Shown: positions 1 to 5,462 of the stretch, piece after piece
Layout of the letters: the number at the start of each line of letters is the position of its first letter
How positions within the stretch are numbered: position 1 is the stretch's first letter
From: Halobacteriales archaeon QS_9_67_15
Lineage (GTDB): Archaea; Halobacteriota; Halobacteria; Halobacteriales; Haloarculaceae
Direction: 5' to 3'
Assembly: GCA_003023165.1 (NCBI GenBank)
Contig: PXSD01000003.1
Location: 1-15,167 of the forward strand
DNA length: 15,167 nt
Program-made: the position numbers and the translations under genes
Notes under the pieces: generated by a model
Databases searched by the model: none
What the model was told of the DNA's origin: nothing
Seen by the model: the letters and a program-made list of their open reading frames with translations, nothing else

Positions 1-254
1 CCGGACGTCTGAAAGGGATAGTAGTCCGGATACTCGAAGAAATCCTCTTTACGTGTTTCTCTGAGATAATCGTAGAACGCAGTGACACACGAAAGAATGA
101 AGCTACCAGCGCCAAGCCCCTCACCCCCTGCCCCCATCACGACACCTAAGCGGTCCTCGGAGGTCACGGACGGCATCACCGTTTCTCGGGAGACGACATC
201 CCCATCAACCCGATACTTGAACGAAGCACTCTCCAATTCTTGTGTCGTGTGCAT
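1..254 (-). CDS. Unrecognised protein, N-terminal 84 residues, cut by the window edge
   Basis: The minus strand is open from an ATG at 254 to the window edge, giving 84 codons and no stop, so the C-terminus lies outside. The start is supported by a TATA-like TATTTA at 289-284, about 30 bp upstream, as expected for a leaderless haloarchaeal gene. The visible part has a Gly-rich stretch around residues 40-51 and then an aromatic, acidic segment ending in FFEYPDYYPFQ. I see no membrane helix or catalytic motif and cannot assign a function. Base use differs from the neighbours. G+C is about 54% by hand count, against about 70% in the adjacent mptD, and codons unusual for haloarchaea (AGA, TTA, AAA, ACA) occur. 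This hints at acquired DNA. The reading frame itself is well supported; the product is unknown. Confidence 0.7.
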   Translation of the reverse strand, partial: MHTTQELESASFKYRVDGDVVSRETVMPSVTSEDRLGVVMGAGGEGLGAGSFILSCVTAFYDYLRETRKEDFFEYPDYYPFQTS

Positions 255-283
255 CTATCACGGGTAGATAGCATCGGTTATCG

Positions 284-289
284 TAAATA
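284..289 (-). promoter_or_regulatory. TATA-like box of the left-edge gene
   Basis: Reads TATTTA on the minus strand, in an AT-rich patch about 30 bp before the ATG at 254. Spacing fits a leaderless transcript. No experimental support is available from sequence alone. Confidence 0.45.
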
Positions 290-356
290 CTTCGGGGAGG
301 ACTGGAACCAACGGTCAGTTCGCAGGTAGACAGCTCGTCGCCTCGGGGCGACACAC

Positions 357-365
357 ATTACTTTT
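357..365 (+). promoter_or_regulatory. TATA-like box of mptD
   Basis: ATTACTTTT lies just after a GC-rich stretch and about 24 bp before the ATG at 385. It overlaps the in-frame TTG at 364, which argues that translation begins at 385 and not at 364. Confidence 0.45.
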
Positions 366-384
366 GGCGGCCCGAGCGACTCGT

Positions 385-738
385 ATGGACCCCTCGGACG
401 ACCAGACCGCCTGCTTCGAGGCGGGCATCAAGTTCGGCTCGCTCTACCACCAGTTCGCCGGCACACCCGTCAGCCCCGCGAGCGCCGACAGCCTCGCCCG
501 TGCCATGGAGGAGGCCATCGAGAACCAACCCCACTGCGAGTCGGTCACCGTCGAGGTACTGACCGACGAACTGAGCGCGGAACTGTCCGATTCGGCCGCC
601 GACTACACCGAACTGACGGGGCAGTTCCTCGACGTGGAAATGGTGATCGACTACGAGGATACCGAGGTCCACACGCGGATGGACATGCAAGACGGCTATC
701 CGCTGATGCGCGTCGAGGACATCCGAGCGAAGGACTGA
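385..738 (+). CDS. mptD: Archaeal dihydroneopterin aldolase (MptD family)
   Basis: The 117-residue protein matches the COG2098/DUF381 family as I remember it. This family was shown to be the archaeal dihydroneopterin aldolase, which splits 7,8-dihydroneopterin to 6-hydroxymethyl-7,8-dihydropterin and glycolaldehyde in pterin cofactor synthesis. The diagnostic block is near the N-terminus (residues 10-24), with FEAGIKFGSLYHQF containing a conserved Glu12, Tyr21 and His22, followed by GTPVSP. Length is typical for the family. It has no signal peptide or membrane helix, so it is cytosolic. I chose the ATG at 385 because an upstream in-frame TTG sits inside the presumed TATA box. It appears to be a single-gene transcript, since the next gene has its own upstream TATA-like box. 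The assignment is by family recognition; the substrate is inferred. Confidence 0.8.
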   Translation: MDPSDDQTACFEAGIKFGSLYHQFAGTPVSPASADSLARAMEEAIENQPHCESVTVEVLTDELSAELSDSAADYTELTGQFLDVEMVIDYEDTEVHTRMDMQDGYPLMRVEDIRAKD

Positions 739-776
739 CAGAGACACGCACCCGTTCAGACGCGCTACTCGGTCGA

Positions 777-794
777 CAGGAGCGGCTTCTCCTG
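777..794. other. Perfect 6-bp inverted repeat between mptD and the next gene
   Basis: CAGGAG and CTCCTG are separated by a 6-bp loop. The repeat lies 38 bp after the mptD stop and about 30 bp before the next TATA-like patch. It could be a 3'-end hairpin or an operator. There is no T-tract after it, so it is not a typical terminator, and a chance match is possible. Confidence 0.25.
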
Positions 795-855
795 ACAGGT
801 CCCGGCGTTGATAGCACCACGAAAGATATGTGACTGGGTGGAGAAGCCGTCGGGT

Positions 856-2001
856 ATGTCCCTCGCTGCCCTGAGCGATGTCGAGGACGCCATCGAAGCG
901 ACCAAGCGGTTCCTTGTGCCCTTCGACCGGGTGCGGTGGTTCCGGCTCGCGGTCGTGATGTTCTTCGTCGGCGGTGCCGGGTTCCCGTTTCCCAGCCTGC
1001 CGACCGGTGGGTCAGATTTCGGCGGTGGCCCGGAACCCGGCGAACCCGCACCCGGTGGGCCATCTCCGGAGATCACCCCCCAGATCACGTCCGAATTAAT
1101 CGCCCTCGCTGTCGGCGTCCTCCTGATCGGCGTGGCACTGTTCCTGCTGTACTCGGTCCTCGCCGCGACGATGGAGTTCGTCTTCGTCGGCTCCCTCCGC
1201 GACGAAGAGGTCCGCATTCGCCGGAACGTCAAACGGCACTGGCGCAAGGGGCTGCGACTGTTCGGCTTCCGATTCGGCGTCTGGCTGCTGACGGTCGGCG
1301 TGTCCGGACTCGGCTTGCTGGGTGTCGGGACCGCGATGAGCGGGTGGCCGCCGACCGCCTGGAGCGACGGTGCGCTCCTCACGGTCGTGCTGCTCGCGCT
1401 CCCGCTGTTCGTTCTCGTCGCGCTCGTCGTCGGGACGTTCCTCGGATTCACGACGATGTTCGTCGTCCCGGTGATGCTTCGCGAAGAGCGCGGCGTGATC
1501 GGGGGCTGGCGGCGGTTCTGGCCGACGCTCCGAAGCGGCTGGACGGAGTTCCTCGTCTACCTGGTCGTGAGCTTCCTGTTGAGCATCGCCGTCGGGATCG
1601 CGGTGAGCTTCCTCACCGTCCTGCTGGCGGTCGCCGTCGCCGTCCCCTTCCTCATCGTCGGCGTACCCATAGGCCTCGTGCTCGGCGTTTCCGGCGCTGG
1701 CGGACTGGTGATACTCGTCCTCGTGTTTGCGTACGTGCTGCTGCTGTTCGTCGGCGCCTTGCTGGTCCAGGTCCCCTTCAAGACGTTCCTGCGATACTAC
1801 GCGCTGTTGGTTCTGGGCGACGTGAACGATGACTTCGACCTCGTCCCCGACGCTCGCGACGCGGTCCGCGCCGACGGCGGCACGGACGAAGGCGACGCGA
1901 GTCCCGGTGAGACGCCCGGCAACGACGGACCCTACGACGGCCCCGGCGGAGTCGAAGGCGGGGACGCCGACCGGAGCGGGGGTTCGGTCGACGACGGCTA
2001 G
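856..2001 (+). CDS. Polytopic haloarchaeal membrane protein (DUF7544-like)
   Basis: The product has 381 residues starting at the ATG at 856. An in-frame ATG at 808 is less likely because an AT-rich patch (823-830) about 28 bp upstream of 856 looks like the TATA box. The N-terminus (DVEDAIEATKRFLVPFDRVRWFRLAV) is an amphipathic lead-in to the first membrane segment at about 29-45. A Gly/Pro-rich loop (about 46-78) follows, then about six hydrophobic segments between 80 and 305. The tail (about 320-381) is acidic and Gly-rich, probably cytosolic. The pattern resembles the haloarchaeal family I recall as DUF7544; the number is from memory and unchecked. No transporter or enzyme motif is visible, so the function is unknown. 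It stands alone between two promoters. Confidence 0.75.
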   Translation: MSLAALSDVEDAIEATKRFLVPFDRVRWFRLAVVMFFVGGAGFPFPSLPTGGSDFGGGPEPGEPAPGGPSPEITPQITSELIALAVGVLLIGVALFLLYSVLAATMEFVFVGSLRDEEVRIRRNVKRHWRKGLRLFGFRFGVWLLTVGVSGLGLLGVGTAMSGWPPTAWSDGALLTVVLLALPLFVLVALVVGTFLGFTTMFVVPVMLREERGVIGGWRRFWPTLRSGWTEFLVYLVVSFLLSIAVGIAVSFLTVLLAVAVAVPFLIVGVPIGLVLGVSGAGGLVILVLVFAYVLLLFVGALLVQVPFKTFLRYYALLVLGDVNDDFDLVPDARDAVRADGGTDEGDASPGETPGNDGPYDGPGGVEGGDADRSGGSVDDG

Positions 2002-2215
2002 AACGTCCACCGGGGCGACGACGGGTGGGACAACCGCTGAACCGGTCTGGCATCGCCGAGTCGACCTCGGAGGAGGTCGAGCGTCCCCGGTCCGGCCGTC
2101 GAATCGGGCGGTTCGCCGGGACCGACAACCGCGGACCGTAACTGATCGGTCGGCCCAAGCGTTTCGAGGTATTCGACGACTCTCGAGCCGATTTTCACTT
2201 TCAGTTTCAGGCGTG

Positions 2216-2224
2216 TTTTTAAAT
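2216..2224 (+). promoter_or_regulatory. TATA box of the DUF5790-like gene
   Basis: TTTTTAAAT, centred about 28 bp before the ATG at 2248, is preceded by a pyrimidine-rich stretch. It is one of the clearest core promoters in the window. The 246-bp gap from 2002 to 2247 otherwise holds no gene I can support. Confidence 0.6.
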
Positions 2225-2247
2225 CATCAGAGGCCGAAGGGGAAGAC

Positions 2248-2703
2248 ATGAGTCAATCGACGCTCGACGACGACGAGCTCTTCGAGGACGCGGCGAGTGA
2301 GATGCGCGGAGACGTCGAGGAGAGCCTCGAGAAGGCGCGAGCCGAGCTCCCGGACGCCGACGAGATCTGGGCGGTCGACGCCGACAACACTCTGGGCGTG
2401 TTGAACGCGCTCCGGTCGGCGCTGGACATCGACGACGCCGAGTCGAAGCTGCGCGACGCCAAGAAGTGGTACACGATGGGCGAGCGCGCCGACGCCTTCG
2501 AGGACGCCGACGACCTCGCCGAGGAGATCGAGGCCATCGAGGACGTGCTCGACGACGTGACCGAGGCCCACGAACAGGTCAGCGACCTCGCGAGCACGGT
2601 CCCGCAGCTCCGAAGCGCGCTGGAAGAGTTCGGCGAGGACGCCGACGCTGACGCCGATGCTGACGCGGACACCGACGCAGAGGCCGACGAAGCCGAAGCC
2701 TGA
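2248..2703 (+). CDS. Small acidic haloarchaeal protein (DUF5790 family)
   Basis: This 151-residue, highly acidic soluble protein resembles the haloarchaeal family I recall as DUF5790. Residues 9-30 (DELFEDAASEMRGDVEESLEKA) and 48-85, including LRDAKKWYTMGERADAF, are the recognisable conserved parts. Residues 85-128 look like a long helix with heptad-like spacing. The last 20 residues are a low-complexity Asp-Ala tail encoded by a degenerate 6-bp repeat. There are no membrane segments, Cys residues or catalytic motifs. The start at 2248 is fixed by the TATA box 28 bp upstream. It is monocistronic and convergent with the next gene on the opposite strand. Function is unknown; the family name is from memory. 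Confidence 0.8.
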   Translation: MSQSTLDDDELFEDAASEMRGDVEESLEKARAELPDADEIWAVDADNTLGVLNALRSALDIDDAESKLRDAKKWYTMGERADAFEDADDLAEEIEAIEDVLDDVTEAHEQVSDLASTVPQLRSALEEFGEDADADADADADTDAEADEAEA

Positions 2704-2773
2704 TCCGGGTTCCGAGCGGAAACCGTCGTTCGAGACGACGCGAATCGACGGCCGGCCCACGGTCCGGTCGCCC

Positions 2774-3556
2774 TCAGCGGTCGGTCGGTTTCGACACGTC
2801 CCGCGTCGCGACGCGGTCGAGCAGTGTCGCGAGTTTCTCCCCGGACCGCTCGCGGAGCCACGCGCCCAGTTCCGCGGTTCCGTCGCGCGGGTCGCCGACC
2901 GCACCGTTCTCCGAGAACTCCGCCGAGTCGTACGCGAGGTTCGTCCCGCTCACCCACTCGCCCCACCCGTCGGCCGCGCCCGCCGCCGCGTCGTCGAGGC
3001 GGTCGTCGCGGACCAGGTCAGATGCGACGGCTCGCACGAGCGCCGTCTCGACGGGGCCGCCGTGGCCCATCGCGACCGCGTCGAGGTCGACGGGCGGGGC
3101 GTCGGGCTCGCCCGTCCAGTCGCGGTCGAGGTCGACCGCGTCGAACCACGTGAACGGCACGGCGTAGGCGTCGTCGCGGCGGGTGATCCGACCGCAGACC
3201 TCCCGGAGCGGCGCGACGTTCCCGCCGTGGCCGTTGACGACGACGACGCGGTCCCAGCCGTGGGAGGCGAGACTCGCGACCGTCTCGCGAACGTAGTCGC
3301 GGAAGGTGTCTTCGCCGACCCAGAGCGTTCCGGAGAACTGGCGGTGTTCCTCGGCGACGCCGACGGGGATCGTCGGCGCGACGACGAGCTCGCCGTCGTA
3401 GGCGTCAGCGCTCGCTCCGGCGACCGCCTCGGCGGTGAGTGCGTCCGTGCCGAGCGGTGCGTGGGGCCCGTGTTGCTCGGTACTCCCGACGGGGAGGAGC
3501 GCCAGGTCCGTCTCGGCGGCGTCGGCGTCCGTCCACGTCGACTCGGAGAGGTGCAT
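2774..3556 (-). CDS. arfB: Creatininase-family amidohydrolase, probable FAPy deformylase ArfB
   Basis: The 260-residue cytosolic enzyme has the creatininase-superfamily metal site. GSTEQHGPHAPLGTD at residues 24-38 supplies Glu27, His29 and Asp38. NGHGGN at 108-113 supplies His110, and GHGGPVET at 164-171 matches the later family block. In archaea this family includes ArfB, which removes formate from 2-amino-5-formylamino-6-ribosylamino-pyrimidinone phosphate, the second step towards riboflavin and F420. The family also contains creatininase and other amidases, so the exact substrate is inferred. Length is usual for the family. The ATG at 3556 has only a weak upstream TATA-like TTAA at 3584-3581. 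The gene is convergent with the DUF5790-like gene. The C-terminal tail after about residue 245 is ordinary. Confidence 0.72.
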   Translation of the reverse strand: MHLSESTWTDADAAETDLALLPVGSTEQHGPHAPLGTDALTAEAVAGASADAYDGELVVAPTIPVGVAEEHRQFSGTLWVGEDTFRDYVRETVASLASHGWDRVVVVNGHGGNVAPLREVCGRITRRDDAYAVPFTWFDAVDLDRDWTGEPDAPPVDLDAVAMGHGGPVETALVRAVASDLVRDDRLDDAAAGAADGWGEWVSGTNLAYDSAEFSENGAVGDPRDGTAELGAWLRERSGEKLATLLDRVATRDVSKPTDR

Positions 3557-3641
3557 ACCGGCCGGTGGCGCGGCCGACGGTTAAGTGGTGTGGCCCCGGT
3601 GGCCGGTGGCCGTTCGACGGTCGACCGGGTCTGCGGTGCGG

Positions 3642-3848
3642 TCACTCGCTCTTCCAGGCGTTCGGTTCGTAGCCCAGCGCCTTGACCGCCGGGCGGTAGA
3701 GAGCCACGAGGACGATGATGACACCGAGTTCGACCCAGAAGCCGATATCGCCGACTGCGTTCCGGACGACCGCGAGCACCACCGTCACGGCCACCAGGAT
3801 GACGAGGTAGTGGGCAACCAGTTCGAGGACCTCCTGTCTGTTTACCAT
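3642..3848 (-). CDS. Small two-helix membrane protein
   Basis: This 68-residue protein has two hydrophobic segments at about residues 9-29 and 36-52, joined by a short loop with one Asp and Gly (VGDIGF). A Lys/Arg-containing C-terminal end (YRPAVKALGYEPNAWKSE) suggests both termini face the cytoplasm. The ATG at 3848 has an AT-rich patch (CTTTTTGTG on the coding strand) about 25 bp upstream. It lies 85 bp upstream of the creatininase-family gene on the same strand, so co-transcription is possible, although a weak TATA-like patch precedes that gene. The layout resembles a shortened PsiE-like protein, but I would not assign it to that family. Function is unknown. Confidence 0.65.
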   Translation of the reverse strand: MVNRQEVLELVAHYLVILVAVTVVLAVVRNAVGDIGFWVELGVIIVLVALYRPAVKALGYEPNAWKSE

Positions 3849-3965
3849 GCGGGCGCTACGGCGTTATCACACAAAAAGCGTCGTATCGGCGATTACAGGC
3901 CGCGACGTGGGCGAGACCCGATAGGGCGGAGCACGTACACCCGAAGAGGTCCGACACTGTCGTCG

Positions 3966-4499
3966 TCAGACGAGCGTGTCGGGGCGCGTCGAGAGGTACT
4001 CGAAGACGGCACCGAGCCCGACCCCGTAGACCCAGTGGGCGACCAGCGTGACGAGGAGGTAGCCGGCGAGCGCGAGGCCGGTGTACCCGTCGTAGAAGGC
4101 GAACACGAACCCGGTCCACAGCGCGGTCCCGAAGTAGAACCCGTGGACCGGGTCGCGGTCGCCCGGCAGGTAGTCCTTGAGCGACGCGAACAGGAGGGGC
4201 CACGGGAACATCCCGGCGAGGACGAACAGCACGTAGCCCGCGGTCACTTCCGGGAACACACCGTCGAGACCGACCATGCTCGTGACCGTCGCGAACGACG
4301 CGCGCGAGAACACGCCGAACGACTCCCCGATGACGAGAACGACGGTCATCAGCGTCGTCCCGACGAGTCCCCCCGCCGCCCCGACCACGCCGTCCGCGAA
4401 GATCCCGAACAGTCGGTCGAACTCGTCGTCGGCGATAGCCGGATCCTCGAACTCCTCGTCCTCGACGGCCGGATCCTCGACCTCGTGTGAGTCTGCCAT
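3966..4499 (-). CDS. Polytopic membrane protein, DUF6789-like, beside the cox operon
   Basis: The product has 177 residues from the ATG at 4499. The open frame extends upstream to 4601, but a TTTTTG patch about 28 bp before 4499 marks the promoter. The first 30 residues are very acidic and contain an imperfect duplication (EDPAVEDEEF, then EDPAIADDEF). About four hydrophobic segments follow (residues 36-58, 85-108, 120-137 and 139-168). The pattern of a Gly-rich first helix followed by a WPLLFASLKDYLPG loop matches what I recall as the DUF6789 family, often found near haloarchaeal oxidase genes. It is transcribed away from coxB, from a shared 132-bp intergenic region. A role in oxidase assembly or regulation is a guess from position only. 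Confidence 0.72.
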   Translation of the reverse strand: MADSHEVEDPAVEDEEFEDPAIADDEFDRLFGIFADGVVGAAGGLVGTTLMTVVLVIGESFGVFSRASFATVTSMVGLDGVFPEVTAGYVLFVLAGMFPWPLLFASLKDYLPGDRDPVHGFYFGTALWTGFVFAFYDGYTGLALAGYLLVTLVAHWVYGVGLGAVFEYLSTRPDTLV

Positions 4500-4576
4500 G
4501 CCAATCCGTACCACCCCAGTGGGCAAAAACCTTCGGCGGATAGGTGGTGGCCCGAACCGGTTCGCCCTCGTTAAAC

Positions 4577-4586
4577 CACACGTGTG
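4577..4586. promoter_or_regulatory. Perfect 10-bp palindrome upstream of coxB, candidate operator
   Basis: CACACGTGTG is a perfect palindrome 14 bp before the coxB TATA-like element, within the divergent promoter region between the DUF6789-like gene and coxB. Position suits an activator site for coxB. No protein is known to bind it from this sequence alone. Confidence 0.3.
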
Positions 4587-4599
4587 AACGCCCCCAAAC

Positions 4600-4606
4600 A
4601 ATAAGA
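4600..4606 (+). promoter_or_regulatory. TATA-like box of the cox operon
   Basis: CAATAAG, preceded by a C/A-rich BRE-like stretch, lies about 29 bp before the coxB ATG at 4632. No Shine-Dalgarno sequence precedes coxB, which fits a leaderless or very short leader. Confidence 0.45.
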
Positions 4607-4631
4607 CCGGGTGTGTCGTTGGTGATCAAAT

Positions 4632-5462
4632 ATGGTAGACTCTGGTGGACCGGTGGTCGGCGACACCGTGCTGGCGGGCACCAGTGGGATCAGGGCCCCT
4701 GCCGAGGTGTTCAACAGCATCTTCGTGGTGTTCCTGGGTCTCGGGACGCTGGTCGGCGTCGTCGTCATCTCGTACACGTTGTACAACGCCTACAAGTACC
4801 GCTACCGGGAGGACGAGGACCCCGCCCCGGAGCTGGAGCGGCCCGAACTCGGCGAGTTACCGGAGAGCGGCGGCAAGGGCAAGAAGCTCTTCCTCTCGTT
4901 CGGCATCAGCGCGCTCATCGTCCTCTCGCTGGTGATCTGGACCTACGCCTCGCTGCTGTACGTCGAGGGAGCACCCACCGAAGCGCAGCAGAACGGCGTC
5001 GACGTCCTCGACATCGAGGTCGACGGCTTCCGCTTCGGCTGGCAGTTCACCTACCCCAACGGCGCACAGACGAGCGAACTGCGGGTCCCGGCGAATCGTA
5101 TGGTGAACTTGTCCGTGACCTCACAGGACGTGTTCCACAACTTCGGGATACCTGAGCTCAGGGTGAAATCCGACGCGATCCCCGGACAGACCACGAACAC
5201 GTGGTTCGTCGCCGAGGAGACGGGCACCTACACCGCGAACTGCTACGAGATCTGCGGCGAGGGCCACTCCGGGATGGACGCGAAAGTCCACGTGATGGAG
5301 CCCGAGGCGTTCCAGGAGTGGTACGCGAACACCGAAGGTGAAACGAACGGGACCCATGAGGGCAACGAGTCCGCTGGCGGCGAGGACCACGCGCTGAGCG
5401 GACCCGACGAACCCGCCGCGCCCGGTGCGCTCGCCCCCGCACGGGCGGGAGGTGCGCCATGA
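4632..5462 (+). CDS. coxB: Cytochrome c oxidase subunit II with intact CuA site
   Basis: This 276-residue membrane-anchored subunit II accepts electrons from a soluble or membrane donor (halocyanin is the usual haloarchaeal candidate) and passes them to heme a. Two membrane helices lie at about 29-50 and 87-111. The cupredoxin domain follows from about 120. All CuA ligands are present: His169 in DVFHNFGIP, then Cys204, Glu206, Cys208, His212 and Met215 in CYEICGEGHSGM. There is no heme c motif, so it is not a caa3-type fusion. The tail after about 235 is hydrophilic, Gly/Ala/Pro-rich and holds two N-glycosylation sequons (Asn239, Asn245). The stop overlaps the next start as ATGA, giving translational coupling to coxAC. 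Confidence 0.95.
   Translation: MVDSGGPVVGDTVLAGTSGIRAPAEVFNSIFVVFLGLGTLVGVVVISYTLYNAYKYRYREDEDPAPELERPELGELPESGGKGKKLFLSFGISALIVLSLVIWTYASLLYVEGAPTEAQQNGVDVLDIEVDGFRFGWQFTYPNGAQTSELRVPANRMVNLSVTSQDVFHNFGIPELRVKSDAIPGQTTNTWFVAEETGTYTANCYEICGEGHSGMDAKVHVMEPEAFQEWYANTEGETNGTHEGNESAGGEDHALSGPDEPAAPGALAPARAGGAP
5448..5454 (+). promoter_or_regulatory. Shine-Dalgarno site of coxAC, inside coxB
   Basis: GGAGGTG ends 4 nt before the coxAC ATG at 5459 and complements the 3' end of archaeal 16S rRNA. It decides this start and supports internal initiation or re-initiation within the operon. Confidence 0.65.

Noticed and set aside
1..29. CCGGAC/GTCCGG inverted repeat at the left edge
   Set aside because: It lies inside a coding frame, the arms are only 6 bp, and there is no matching copy elsewhere or other sign of a mobile-element end.
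1998..2249. 83-codon minus-strand frame covering the gap before the DUF5790-like gene
   Set aside because: Its start overlaps the plus-strand start codon and it runs through the clear TATA promoter. It shows no family resemblance, so it is more likely chance in GC-rich DNA.
2253..2966. Long minus-strand frames (Ser-rich and Val/Arg-rich) opposite the DUF5790-like gene
   Set aside because: The Ser/Ala-rich composition is the mirror of the Asp/Glu-rich coding frame and of its repeat tail. There is no promoter or conserved motif.
3856..4629. 257-codon minus-strand frame overlapping the DUF6789-like gene
   Set aside because: Its Arg-rich sequence is an out-of-frame reading of the membrane protein gene, which has proper hydrophobic segments and a promoter.
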